A stretch of DNA of 64,000 nt, from assembly GCA_010909165.1 (NCBI GenBank), contig VJWM01000203.1, positions 124,001-188,000 of the forward strand, read 5' to 3'. Shown piece by piece: positions 10,240-21,299 of the stretch; within the stretch, counting starts at the first letter, position 1; each line of letters opens with the position of its first letter. A program made the translations under genes and the position numbers. The stretch comes from Anthoceros angustus (taxonomy: Eukaryota; Streptophyta; Anthocerotopsida; Anthocerotales; Anthocerotaceae). The notes under the pieces were generated by a model. The model was given only the letters and a program-made list of their open reading frames with translations. It was not told the origin of the DNA and did not search any database.

Positions 10240-13200
10240 AGAGGGTGGCTCGGGAAATTGGTCAACATTTCTTGCGTCTCACTTCCAGATACACCTCTGC
10301 GAGCAAACAAGACATCTTGGCGCTCTTTGGCGGTACTTTGTTGAAAGAGTATCGGGCAAAGGCTGCGAGAAGGATAGCGAGGTGATGATCATGCGAACTT
10401 GAAGGTTGCATGCTCAAGTTTGAAGGACGTGCAATTTGGAGACCATTTGCGGGCACGGAACACGCTCTTCAACATGATTCTCTAAAGATATCAAAGGGAG
10501 CCACCTTGTTTCCTCGTTGTCTCGCCAAATAGGAGTCAGTAGGAGGCAGCTGTATCGAGCCTTGGGTTCTCAGCAAGGAGATGTGCATGGTGAAATATCT
10601 CACTGGTGTGGTGCAGGTAGGAAGACACGGAGTGACACAGTGCCAGGGTATGTGAAAGACGTAATTGTTCAGTTTTGGGAACTCGCCTCCAGACCATCAT
10701 CAAACACCAAGGACACAAAGCGGTTCAGAACTGCTCCAAAGGCGTTCATCACACATATCACTCATTTCCTTGATATGTCTCAGGTTTGTCTCAGGTGATA
10801 TGTCTGATTCTATTCTGATTTTGCTATCACCTGATATCACTTTTTCCCTCAGTTTGCAAGGCCGTGTTAAGGTGCCAGAATCGATGTTCAGCATGTTGTT
10901 CCACAATGCTCTTGGGGGTGCATGTTGGGCATGATTTGCGTTAATGCATCTCAAGTTTTGGTTCCTTCGCTCCCTGTGCTTCAGCCTGCCATTCAGTACT
11001 TTTTGCTGCACCCTTTGGTCACCCTCGACTCTGTGGCCTCTTGGCATCCAGCCTCCCAAGACACAAGGTCACGGTGTGGGCAGGGACATGTGCAATGACA
11101 GGTGCCCACTACGTGTGGACACTTGCTTGGTCCTGCATGGTGTCATGGTCACCTCAAATGTAACATGGTGACTACACGCAATTTATGTGACTCTATGGTC
11201 TTGTTGTAATCACATGGCCACGGATCACGTGCATATTCGGCGGTGCTACTTGTCCCGATGGTCATGCACGTGGGTGGCCAGCCCGCTCGTCCGAGTGGGG
11301 CTTGGGGTCATGTCCTTGGGATACGTGGGTAGTGGGTCACTTTCCCTATGACCCACTGCCCACTCGGGGCTGAATACATTCAGCAAGCCTGACACAAGTC
11401 GTTGTGGTGTCTGCAGACAGAGTTCTATCTCCGCTTTTGTCAGGAGCACCCGGACGTCCATCTTGGGCAAAGGACATTTGAGAAGTTGAAGCCTTTTTAC
11501 GTGAAGAGTTTGCAGGAACGTAATCTTTGCTGTTGTAGATATCACGTAGAGATGGCATTTTTAAAGGATGCTTTGAATGGCCTGCGTGGTTCAGTTTCCA
11601 AGATTCACTCCTGTGGCCATTGCCTTTGTTCCTGCATGGTATGTGCCCCTATCGGAGCCACACCAAGCCTTCCATGTAATCTGCCTCCACTGCAATCGGT
11701 GAGGGAGCTATGTGAGCGTTGTTGTGTCCAAAGGGACCAGATGAAGCTGGCATGCCCTTGCATGCTGCAGGGGCTTGGATGGGATTCCCAAGCTTTTGTT
11801 ACATCCATCGAGACCTCAGAGATTCAACCACAAGCTGTTCTAAAGTGGCGTTGTTTCCGATGCAGTGGTTGGTCGAGACGCAGATGGGAATGATAAGAAA
11901 GCGTATCAAGCTTGTGTTCATGGAAACACACCCTCGAGTTTGTGTTTCACTTCAAGGTAAAGCTCAAGGAGTTTGTGTTTCACTTCAAGGTAAAGCTCAA
12001 GGAGTTTGTGCTGCATGATTTTGTGCAACGGTGGCAAGGGATAGAGTTCAGGCAGTGCTTGGAATGGTTTCCACAAGACGTAGTTGTTTCTGTCATGGAC
12101 TTCTCCCAGAACTATGCATTTGGTGTCTAGAATGAGATACAGTCTATGCACTGGCAAAATGATCAGGTATCAATCTTCGTGTTGGTGTTCTACCGCCGGA
12201 ATAGCTCTGTGGATGCAGATGATCCTGCTGCATCCATCGAGAAATACTACCATTTTTACATTAGTGATGATCTTGTTCATGACACGTTGTTTGTGCAACA
12301 TTGCTTGCTCCAGCACTGGCAATGGATGCAGGATGCGAGTTTCCCACCGGGAACATTGCCGGGCTTGATAACAAGCCGCCCAAGGCATGCCGCCCAAGCT
12401 ATTTCATTGCTCGCTACCCAAGCCTCACGGATGGGTGTAACATGCTCCGTCATACTTTGGGAGTGGCCATGGGAAGGGGAGCACGATGGTGCGGTGCGAT
12501 CTTGAAGCGATCGCTACGGGCGTGAGTCATCTCCGGCAAAGGCGCTTAATGTGCTGATGTTGTGGAGTACTTGTCCGCAACCATATCGGGCGGGCAAGTT
12601 CATATGCCTCTGGGCAGCATGGGCATGTGTTTTGGTTAATTGGTAAACATGAGGTAAACAGGAGGGCCAAGCATGGTTGTGATCCTATTCCTGGTTCCAA
12701 GACAATGCACAGCCTCTACGGCTGTAGCATGGCTGACCCAACGCATGCTGTTGATGCGGCGCCTGGCATGCTTTTGTGTTGACTGCTTAGAGCAACCATT
12801 CAAACTGTGAAACAGTTCCACACTCTGGCTGTTGGACGCCTGTGAGGATCAAACCTCATGCCCAGAGCATTGGTCCCCGCGTAACTCGAGGAACAGCCAA
12901 TCACGCAGCAACATTGTTGGAGGATGCGGTCCTCCTTCCCCCTCCTGCTAATCTCGGTGAAAATGACATCGAGTCTGACGCTGTTGATGTGTTAGACATG
13001 GCAGATGTCCTCGAAGTCGGGGACAACTTCCTTGTACTTGGCGACCATGAAGATGAAGGTCAGAGCTTTTACCTACTTCGCTGTACTCAGCCTAAGCACA
13101 CATTGCTTCACGATTGCTGTTGCCCATGGTCTAATGTCACTTACAAAGCAGGGGATTACGTAGTGCGTGGTCCAGACACACTGCAAGAGGACCTCGCTTC

Positions 13201-13330
13201 TGGCAGGTAATGTAATGGATATGGACAACGCATTCTCCAGCCCATATTGTTCGGACATGCAAGTTTGAAATGGAGATGCATGGACAAGATGGTGATGACC
13301 TTTGTTTGTGCTCACAAAGAGGCCTTACAG
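10240..13330 (+). pseudogene. Decayed spliced DDE-like transposase-type gene, unassigned family
   Basis: Successive plus-strand frames make one protein-like path: QHFLRLTSRYTSASKQDILA, then an HTH-like GVSRRQLYRALG (10530), then an intron with good sites (TCTCAG|GT at 10784, CTGCAG at 11416, phase 0), then FCQEHPDVHLGQRTFEKLKP, Cys clusters (CGHCL, CERCC), VVVSVMDF with a possible catalytic Asp (12090), ISDDLVHDTLFVQHCL, ARYPSLTDGCNML and a frameshifted GEHDGA box (12475). A C-terminal domain (12842-13210) has SFYLLRCTQPKH and YKAGDYVV. Several frameshifts and stops break it. I recall similar uncharacterised proteins scattered through plants and animals but cannot name the family. The transposase idea is inference from the spaced acidic motifs and dispersed repeats. 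Confidence 0.5.
11936..12001 (+). repeat. 33-bp in-frame tandem duplication
   Basis: A 33-bp unit starting GAGTTTGTGTTTCACTTC occurs twice in a row and its first 9 bp a third time. It encodes 11 residues (EFVFHFKVKLK) duplicated inside the transposase-like gene. Copies are identical. Confidence 0.9.
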
Positions 13331-13639
13331 GTAGTGAAAGGTGTTGTGCAAGAAAGTGTACAAGATGCTTCCGTCATGGGCCCTTGAATGTCACTTGAAT
13401 ACTTGTCACTGAAAGACCCAAGGATGATATGATAAATCCACTGGCTTGAAATCCATTGTGGAGCACATGAGTCGTGCAGAATTCTGTCTCCTCTGGAATT
13501 GTTCGTCTATGTCTCGATTGATATCGCTGCATATGCTTGAAACCGGCGGCTAGTGTGATGTGGAACATGACCAAACACGGCAGCCATGTCTGCATCCTGT
13601 GACCCATACATCGATACTTCCACGCGTCCCCATGAGATA

Positions 13640-13677
13640 CCTCCTTCACCCGCGTTCCTGAACGCGGGTGAAGGAGG
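13640..13677. repeat. Perfect 18-bp palindrome with 2-nt loop
   Basis: CCTCCTTCACCCGCGTTC (13640-13657) is followed by CT and then its exact reverse complement (13660-13677). It sits at the junction between the transposase-like pseudogene and the gag-like ORF. It could be an element end or a foldback formed at a breakpoint. Confidence 0.9.
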
Positions 13678-14321
13678 AGAAAATAAAAGGGAAACGACAA
13701 GTTGTTCCCCTCTCAGGTGCAGGGGAGGAGTCGTTGCCGCTAGGAGAGATTGGAGTGGGTGAGGAAGTAGTGGCAAACCAACCCCTAGAAGAAGAGGGGT
13801 TAGTTTCGATAGCCAAGTCCGCGACGGAGCTCCGGAACATTTTTGGCGACATTTCACTGACCCGACCGGCTGAAGTGGAGACAGGTGACACCGCCCGCGT
13901 GCGAGAATTGTTGTGGAGGGGAATGGGCACGGGGGCAGCCCAATTCGGGAATCTACAGGCCCTGACTTCGGCCATGGCTCAGACGCAGGCGGATCTCCTC
14001 GACCAGGCAGCCATGGCTCTCACCTGGCTGAGTGTGCAGGGCCAACAGGAAAAGTTGCTCAAGGAAAAGTTGGAGAGCCTAGAAGGCGAGAACAAGGTGG
14101 CAGAGGAGCGCAGACGGGAATGCGAGGCGGCCCTATGTAAGGCACAGGAGCAGCTAAGGGCCATGTCCACCCAACAGGAGGCCTTAGTAAATCAGGTCAA
14201 GGGGGCGCATGCTACAATTGAGGAGCTTCAAGATGAGGTCTCGCGAGCCGGAGCAAGTGGAAACAATGGCGCCTCTGGAGAAATTCAAGAAGTCATGGAG
14301 AGATACAAGCGAGAGAGATGA
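13668..14321 (+). CDS. Gag-like coiled-coil ORF, function unknown
   Basis: About 217 codons are open, beginning inside the palindrome with a non-ATG codon, so the true start is unknown. Residues ~120-205 are strongly heptad-like and rich in Gln, Glu, Lys and Leu (EKLLKEKLESLEGENK, EERRRECEAAL, AQEQLRAM), which predicts a coiled coil. The reading ends at a TGA, but a Pro/Thr/Val-rich segment continues in another frame from 14318. There is no zinc knuckle or pol domain. The composition and neighbourhood suggest a retroelement gag-like protein; this is inference only. Confidence 0.35.
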   Translation: MKEEKIKGKRQVVPLSGAGEESLPLGEIGVGEEVVANQPLEEEGLVSIAKSATELRNIFGDISLTRPAEVETGDTARVRELLWRGMGTGAAQFGNLQALTSAMAQTQADLLDQAAMALTWLSVQGQQEKLLKEKLESLEGENKVAEERRRECEAALCKAQEQLRAMSTQQEALVNQVKGAHATIEELQDEVSRAGASGNNGASGEIQEVMERYKRER

Positions 14322-16040
14322 AGCTAGGGCGAGTCAAGAGGCGGCCAAACCGAAGAAGAGGCGAGCCACGACAGCAGAGTCAAGCCACCACCGTGGGGGA
14401 AGCCACCACCACGGTGGCTAAACCGGCCACCGTCGCGGAAGAAGGAACCGAGGTGGGGGAAGTCACCAATGTGAGGCTGGGGGATCGACCCGGATTCCGG
14501 AAGGCAGCCGGCTCAGGATTGTCTACGGGAGGAGAGGGAGGGGGCAGAAACTACTGGCTCACATCTTGACCGCCACGGGCGTTTACCAGTGGTTCTTCCG
14601 AACGGGAGCTGGGGCCTATCCCCCCCAAGTGGTGATTAAGGAAATGGCGGGAGGCGAGGCGGGCGGAGCACTGCGGTGGCTTTCCAGTGATGAGGAGGCG
14701 GAATAACAGCATAGGGCCTCTGACGCCGACGCCCACGGGAAGACGCGAAGAAACCGCAGGCAGCGACAGGGAGGTGGAGGTTTTGGGGGAGAATCGCTCG
14801 GATCGAGGCGGGCGGGAGGCGAGGCGAGGGGACCCCTATCGGTCAGCAGGCTAGCGGCAATCACCAGACGTACCGATTTTAGAGGAGCGCGATATCGCAG
14901 GCCAAGGGTTTCTTTTTCGGGTTAGAGGATAGGATGTTTGAGGATCCGCAGAGCTATAGTTACCAGGAACGGTAGGAGCGCCCGTGGTAGTGGGCCATAT
15001 TCTATAGACACTGGTGGGGAGTGAGCTGTGGAGATCCGCAGCTGGATGTATAAGAGACCATTTTTGCGTCTCTTTTAACAGACAATTTCAGGTGTGAGCT
15101 TCCGTGTGTTGTAGCTATGCGTGAGGTTGGTTAGAGACGTCTGACTAGCATCAAACTCGTTTGATGCACTGCCTTCTCGTCACAAGAAGGCCGGGAAGAT
15201 CCCTGGATGGTCGAGAGCGGAGTGGCCAAGCTCCACGTCTGGAAGCGGTGGAAGGTAACTGGCGCACGTCGGGGAAGAGGTAGGAATTGCCGCGGAGGGC
15301 TGGGACGGAACTGCCGGAAGGCGAATCGCCTAAGCACTGACCAGTATTTTCTTCCTGTTCTTCCTTCCCAAACTGCCGCCTACAGGCGTGTTTTATTCCA
15401 AGAGGGAAGAGGGGGTCTGTGTGGCCCGAGAGGGGGTCTGTGTGGCCCGAGAGGGGGTCTGTGTGGCCCAAAGAGAGGGGAGTTGAGTGTGTGTGGTGAG
15501 GGATTGTGTGTGCGTGCGGGGAAAATCCGGGAACAAGTGAGAAGGGTGGAAGCGAGTGGCGGAATCGCGGGGAACTAGCGACGGGGAAGGCGCGATTCGA
15601 GGTCAGAGTGCATAACTCCCGGAAGGATCCGATCGCGGTTAACCCTGGAAGCGAGGTAAGGGTGCATGTAGGTGTGGGTAGAGAAGCCGGTGATAAATAG
15701 TTACCCGCGACACGAGGGCGCACTATGGGTGGAGCCCGCCACAATGGTTGAACCAGCCACTACAGTGGTTGAACCAGCCACTACAGTGGATGAGTCTTCC
15801 ACGGTGGTGGGTTTGGGCATGGTAGCTGGATACGGAGAGGTAGTGATCGATCGTGGTAGGGCTAGAGTCTGTAGTTTTAGAACATCTTGACACAAAACCA
15901 TTCCCTTGGGATCGAATCTTAGGACTATAACGACATAGAGGGTAAATGTGGCCTCTTTGCATCTTCGGATGCAAAACCCCGTTCCACACATAGATACATA
16001 GATCAATTGTATTTATTACGAGGGCAAAGTCAGCATATGA
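14322..16040. other. Retroelement-derived region, no intact gene
   Basis: Contains frame-broken coding-like stretches: TGVYQWFFRTGAGAYPPQVV near 14580 on the plus strand, and repeated Thr/Val/Pro/Ala units around 14385-14430 and 15735-15810 (copies of a GAACCAGCCACTACAGTGG motif). It also holds the 21-bp triple repeat listed separately. It looks like internal sequence of a decayed retroelement. Confidence 0.35.
15409..15469. repeat. 21-bp unit repeated three times
   Basis: The unit GAGGGGGTCTGTGTGGCCCGA occurs three times in tandem; the last copy diverges after GGCCC. Copies are identical otherwise. Confidence 0.9.
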
Positions 16041-16124
16041 GTGTAATGGTGTAATATTGTGAATGTTTATGATTTACAAGTGTGGATATGTGGGCAATGA
16101 GGTCTCTTCCCAAGGGATGGAATG

Positions 16125-16195
16125 TGAAGAAGAAGAAGAAGAAGAATTTTATTTAAGTCCACTAAGGACGGATTTTCGTCATGGGACTTGGTACT
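16125..16195. repeat. Dispersed repeat shared with 46822-46892
   Basis: A GAA microsatellite followed by AATTTTATTTAAGTCCAC, then ACGGATTTTCGTCATGGGAC recurs with a few changes at 46822-46892. Both copies are on the plus strand. Probably the terminal part of a dispersed element. Confidence 0.7.
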
Positions 16196-16602
16196 TAACA
16201 ACTTGTACCATGGTATGCCTAAGCTACTTGCACCAAGGGCATCCATTCCCTTTAGGCACCCCATCTAAGTACCGATCCAAGCGCATGATGCTTAATAATC
16301 ACGTTCTTATAAATGTGTGTCCATGTGGCTACGTTGAGGCGGGGCGCTTGCCGGAGGCAATGTGCACATATTTGTAGAGGATTTCTTTATTAAGAGGAGA
16401 AGATGATGTGGGAGAGACCATCCAGCATAGGACATCAAAGGGAGACTCCCCATATCTGCACATATAGTAACAAGCCTTGCATGAGAAGCATGCAGCCCTG
16501 GATCTAGTTAGTAAGTTGTAAGTAGTGGTGGTAAGACTTAGCTTAGGACTTAAGAAAGAAAGTCTGCTTTAAGCAGTTACTTTGGAAATGTTGTAAGCCT
16601 CC

Positions 16603-16612
16603 CTATAAAAGG
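16603..16612 (+). promoter_or_regulatory. Possible TATA box in an LTR-like segment
   Basis: CTATAAAAGG is followed ~50 bp downstream by the first of two ~70-bp direct repeats (about 16655-16730 and 16743-16817, sharing GAGCTACACTCTTG and CCTAGAGGCCTTGGGAG). The segment then passes GGAATAAATAGCAGC near 16930. This layout resembles the promoter and R region of an LTR, but no second LTR was found in the window. Confidence 0.4.
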
Positions 16613-16819
16613 AGATGAGGCTAGCCCTAGAGAAGCATCTTGTGATCCTAGCATGGGGAGCTACACTCTTGAGGATAGGACTTTGGAGCCTAGAGGCCTT
16701 GGGAGCTTGGAGTGTGAGCATGTCTAGAAGGATCCTAACACTTGGGAGCTACACTCTTGTGAGGATAGGACTTTGGTGCCTAGAGGCCTTGGGAGCCTAG
16801 AGTGTGAGCGTGCTAGAGG

Positions 16820-18141
16820 AGAGCTGTTGAGGAGGAGATCGAGGGGATTGAGTTAAGCTCCTAGCTTAGGCAAAGATGGGGAGCTCTCTCTGATCTCTCA
16901 TGTATTCTTGTTGACTCTTGACTCTTGCTGGAATAAATAGCAGCGACAGATGTGCTGACTGCGAGTTGTCCCGTGGAAGGACGGCGGGCTACTTGGAGGC
17001 CTAGTGCTGGTGTATGGTGATGTTTTTGTCGCTAACTATGTGACTGCCCCACCTCGCTGAAAAGGGGGTGTTACTCATATGCTGAATATTCCTTTTGGCG
17101 TGCTGAATATTCCTTTTGGCGTGGGCTGATGATAATAACTGGAAACGACCATTTCTCTGGCCAATAGCCTGAAAAGTCCAGAACTGAAAAAACAAAACAA
17201 GGCTGGCGCCCTTCCGTGTCCATGTTTCCTTACCCTTGAGGACCCGTATGGGCGACTGTCATAACCTGAAGGACGACATATCTAACAAGCTTGCACCTGC
17301 TGCAAATGCCCTGGCTTTGAAAGCCAACTCCACTTAAGTATGTAGGCGATCAGACTTACCTTCCAGTTTGCAAGGTGCAAGACTGAGGCCAACATCCACA
17401 GTCTCCCGAACGCTGGCAGGTTCCAGGACACACACTTGACACAAGCAAGAGATGGGGGCTGGCTTTGGTGGACCAGAACGAGCTGTGATTGCTCATTTTG
17501 GACAAGGCTGCCAATCGGGGAATTGGTGTAGTGCATCAAATCTCACCGAACGAGGGTTGAAAGAGTCATGTAAGAGCATCCCCGCTCACGGGCTGCGCAG
17601 CGGCCTGCGTGATTCGACTCTGCCGTCTTCTGTAAAGGATTTTAAAAGCTCTAGATTGCATGATTTCGAAGGAGGTTTCGCGAATTTGGCACTCGTTACA
17701 GTGATTGGTGGAGAAGGACGGCCCCACGCTAACGGACTCTGCGGGCTGCAGCTCAGTGTGCTATCGGCTTGTGTGAAGGTTTGGGACGAGGTGATCCAGA
17801 CATGGGACCAACCCTGGGAGTGGTCTCTCATGACCAAATCACAAAGCCACGCACCGCTTGTGAGGACCGTGGTGTGTACATTTCTCTCAGCATGACGACC
17901 TTTTGCACAGGGGAGCATTTTTGACACCTTAAGACGTTATAGCGTACGTTTTGCCCGCAGCAAAAATGCACTGCCTGCAAACGTCAAAAGGAGGAGACAG
18001 CTTCGAGCAGAGAACCTCAGGTAGCTGCATTGCCGTGCTGCGGCTTGCTAGTACTGGATCTCCAGCTGCTGGGGCTGAAAGGTATGTCCTCCCTGCAGTC
18101 ATGTGGTAAAAGCAAGAAACGTTTGAGAGTCAAGCGTATAT
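16820..18141. other. Intergenic region upstream of the first PPR gene
   Basis: Contains a short exact tandem duplication (TGCTGAATATTCCTTTTGGCG, 17080-17120). No ORF has a recognisable family. The last few hundred bases should hold the promoter and 5' leader of the PPR gene at 18142. Confidence 0.3.
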
Positions 18142-20892
18142 ATGTTGGGATGTTTGGAATTGCACCAAGTCCCTACCCCAATGTCTGGACGACTAATACA
18201 GGTGCTTTGCAAGGAGGGCCGCCTGCATGAAGCATTGCTTGTTCTTTTTCACAAGGAGGAGCAGGGAAGTGTGCCTTCTATCCTTGTTTACAAGACGCTG
18301 CTGCGGGCTTGCACGAAGCAGAGGGCCCTTGCTGGGGCCAAGAGAGTGCACAGTCATTTGGCCAAACACGGATTCGAGTCCCACAGAGTACTGGGGAACC
18401 TTGTGGTGACTACTCTCATCCACTGTGGGGGCCTTGCGGACGGGCTCCAGTTGTTCTGGACACTTGTGCACAGAACCGCTTTCTGTTGGACAGCAGTCAT
18501 CTCCGGATACATCAGAGGCGGACAATTTCATGAGGCTCTCTCGTGCTATGAGCAGATGCGGAAGGAGGGTGTACAGCCTGACAGCTACACTTTTGTCAGG
18601 TTACTGAATGCTTGCAGCAAGGTAAGAGACCTGGAAACTGGGAAGCGGATGCATGCTGACGCTGTGGCCCACGGCCTTGCTTCGGATGTGGTCATAGGCA
18701 ACACATTGGTTCACATGTATGCAAAGTGCGGAGGCATCGACACTGCACAGCAGGTGTTCGATGGGTTATCTGAGCGGAGTGCAGTGTCTTGGAATGCGAT
18801 GCTTGCAGCATATGCTGGGAGGGAGCAAGGGGAGCTCGCCTTGGAGCTGTATGAGCAGATGCAAGAGGCGGGGGTGAAGCCAAATGCAGTGACCTTCGTG
18901 ACTGCAATACAAGCTTGTGAAACCATGGCGGAAAAGGAGATAAGGGCAGTTGTCCATGGACGATTTGTCAAAGTCCACGCCCTGCGCCATGGCAAAAAAA
19001 TGCATGCTGACGCTACATTGATGGGGTTCGAAGCTGACATATTTGTGGGTAGTACTTTGGTCAAGATGTATTCAAAATGTGGGAGCATCAAGGATGCAGA
19101 AGTCTCCTTCCAGAGGCTGTCTAAACGGGACTTGGTGTCTTGGAATGCCCTGATTGCAGCCTATGCAGAGCATGACCTGGGAGAAAAGGCGTTGCAGGTG
19201 TTTAAGCAGATGCAAGAAGAAGGGGTGGGGCCAGATGCACGGACCTTTGTCAGTGCTCTCCAAGCTTGTGGCAGCCTTGGAGAAGCTGAAGATTCTGCAT
19301 ATGTGGACGAGCAAGATGTGAAGGTGAAATCGCTGCATACTGGAAAGGGCATCCATGCTGGGGCTGCAGGAAGGGGCTTTGATTCGAACCTTTTCGTTGG
19401 AAACACATTGGTTAGCATGTACGCAAAGTGTGGAAGCATTGCCAATGCGCAACATGTGTTTGATGGATTGACCAGGCGTAGTGCAGTATCGTGGAATGCA
19501 TTGCTTGCAGGTTATGCTCAGCAAGAGCACGGGCAGAAAGCTTTGCACATCTATCAGCAAATGCAGGAAGAAGGCGTCAGGCCAAATGCACGGACCTTGG
19601 TGGGCACGCTCCAAGCCCGTGGCAGGCTCGCAGAAAAGGAGCAAAGTGTAGTAGTGGCTGGGCGAAATGTGAAATTGGAGTCACTGCGGAAGGGTAGGGA
19701 GATACATGCAGGAGCAATTAGATGGGGGTTGGAAGCAGACATGTTTGTCAGTAGCGGTTTAGTGGGAATGTATGCGAAGTGCGGTAGCATCAAGGATGCA
19801 GAAGAGGTGTTTGATAGGCTGTCCCAGCGCGATGTTGTTGCGTGGACCGCCATGATTGCAGCCTATGTGGAGCAAGAGCAAGGGGAGCAGGCTTTGCAAC
19901 TGTATGGCGAAATGAAAGTGCAAGGTGTAAAGGCACATGAGGCTACATTTGTTGCTGTGTTGGAAGCCTGTGGCACTACAGGAGCCTTGGGCATGTGCAA
20001 ACTCATCCACAGAGACATCGTGGAAGCTGAGCTGGACGAGTCCAGTATTTGCGTGGCGACCAGTCTGATTCATGCTTACGGCACATGTGGAAGCATGAGG
20101 GATGCTCAGTCTGTGTTCAACTCCCTAGCTCGGCCCAGTGTAGTGACGTGGAATGCGCTGATGGCTGGTTATGGTCATGTAGGAGATGGGTGTGCGATGA
20201 CACTGCGATGCTTTGAGGAGATGTGTAGCGCAGGCGTGAAACCAACAGGTCAAACATTTGTGGCACTTCTGTCTGCCTTCAGTCATGCGGGCATGGTGGA
20301 AACAGGATTGGGGTACTTCGAGAGCATGAGCAGAGATCACGGCATTTTGGCAGGGGTGGAGCATTATGCTTGTGTTATGGATCTCGTGGGTCGGGCAGGT
20401 CTGTTTGACAAGGCAGAAGAGCTACTGAGAGACATGCCCATGCAGCCTACTTTGCATGTGTGGTTGTGTTTGCTGAGTGCCTGCCGAAAGCATGGCAATT
20501 TGGCGCTTGCACAGCGCGCCTTCAGTCGGGCAGTGGAGTTGGAGCCAAAACATAGTGCAGCCTATCGGTTGATGTCGAACCTTTATGCTGATGCTGGCAT
20601 GCAGGAGCGTGCTGTGGAGGTGGAAAGGCTTAGGCAGATGGCCAGCGCGTGGAAGGAGCCTGGGCAAAGCTGGATAGAGTATGGGCAAAGGGTGCACACA
20701 TTTATTGTAGGAGATGGCAGGCATGAGCAGGAGAAGGCGCTGCACGGGTTGGTCAAAGATTTGACCGCTTGCGTGAATGAGTGCAATGCAAGCAAAAGTT
20801 TCAAGTTTCCCCTGGAGATCGAACATGAGGAGCCTCCAAAAGGCTTGTATTACAAGCATGGTATTCCAGGTTACAGCACAAGCAAACCTTGA
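18142..20892 (+). CDS. PLS-class PPR protein, E subclass (PPR-A)
   Basis: An uninterrupted 916-codon ORF. Tandem PPR motifs run from about residue 20 to 765, with classic MYAKCGSIKDAE and SWNAMLAAYA units. An E domain follows (VWLCLLSACRKHGNLALA, about 768 on) and a PG box (EPGQSWIE, about 840), ending in HTFIVGDGRHE plus a unique tail. There is no DYW deaminase. Such proteins bind organelle RNA in a sequence-specific way, and E-class members usually recruit a deaminase in trans for C-to-U editing. Three L-type repeats carry an extra ~16-residue segment ending in VKVHAL, VKVKSL or VKLESL (about residues 261-281, 380-397, 497-515). The first residues lack a clear transit peptide, so the start or an upstream exon is uncertain. 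Target unknown. Confidence 0.9.
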   Translation: MLGCLELHQVPTPMSGRLIQVLCKEGRLHEALLVLFHKEEQGSVPSILVYKTLLRACTKQRALAGAKRVHSHLAKHGFESHRVLGNLVVTTLIHCGGLADGLQLFWTLVHRTAFCWTAVISGYIRGGQFHEALSCYEQMRKEGVQPDSYTFVRLLNACSKVRDLETGKRMHADAVAHGLASDVVIGNTLVHMYAKCGGIDTAQQVFDGLSERSAVSWNAMLAAYAGREQGELALELYEQMQEAGVKPNAVTFVTAIQACETMAEKEIRAVVHGRFVKVHALRHGKKMHADATLMGFEADIFVGSTLVKMYSKCGSIKDAEVSFQRLSKRDLVSWNALIAAYAEHDLGEKALQVFKQMQEEGVGPDARTFVSALQACGSLGEAEDSAYVDEQDVKVKSLHTGKGIHAGAAGRGFDSNLFVGNTLVSMYAKCGSIANAQHVFDGLTRRSAVSWNALLAGYAQQEHGQKALHIYQQMQEEGVRPNARTLVGTLQARGRLAEKEQSVVVAGRNVKLESLRKGREIHAGAIRWGLEADMFVSSGLVGMYAKCGSIKDAEEVFDRLSQRDVVAWTAMIAAYVEQEQGEQALQLYGEMKVQGVKAHEATFVAVLEACGTTGALGMCKLIHRDIVEAELDESSICVATSLIHAYGTCGSMRDAQSVFNSLARPSVVTWNALMAGYGHVGDGCAMTLRCFEEMCSAGVKPTGQTFVALLSAFSHAGMVETGLGYFESMSRDHGILAGVEHYACVMDLVGRAGLFDKAEELLRDMPMQPTLHVWLCLLSACRKHGNLALAQRAFSRAVELEPKHSAAYRLMSNLYADAGMQERAVEVERLRQMASAWKEPGQSWIEYGQRVHTFIVGDGRHEQEKALHGLVKDLTACVNECNASKSFKFPLEIEHEEPPKGLYYKHGIPGYSTSKP

Positions 20893-21299
20893 GACACAGC
20901 AGAACCATTGAACTGGTGAACAATTCAACAAGAAAGACATGAGCAATCAACCCATCCACCCAATCACAAGGTGAATCAAGAGGAGCAAACCAAGCATCTA
21001 CCGACCCACCCAACCAAGCACGTGAAGCAATGATATGGACACGTTTCTCCTTCTTTGCCGGATTGCAGTGAAAGCAGGTGGTCGACGCTCCACCTGCAGC
21101 ACGGGGCTGCTTGCTGTAAATTTCGTGCAGATGTTTCAGCTGGGATACTTGGTCACTGGCGCATGCTCTTGAACGTGGAGGACAAGGCAAGCAAGATGTG
21201 AAGAAGAAACTGGCAGGAGCCGGACGACATTAATCCGCCCGAAGGAGGAAGAGAGGAAAGGAATGGTGCAGCACTAGACTACGTCATGGCCCACTAAGA

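Noticed and set aside
16603-16980. Full LTR retrotransposon near 16.6 kb
   Set aside because: TATA box and internal repeats look LTR-like, but no second LTR, primer-binding site or pol domain was found at matching distance, so only a possible fragment is reported.
18692-20946. Minus-strand ORFs of 100-190 codons opposite PPR-A
   Set aside because: Shadows of the repetitive PPR coding sequence; rich in His, Cys and Ser without domain signatures. The same holds opposite PPR-B, PPR-D, PPR-E2 and PPR-F.
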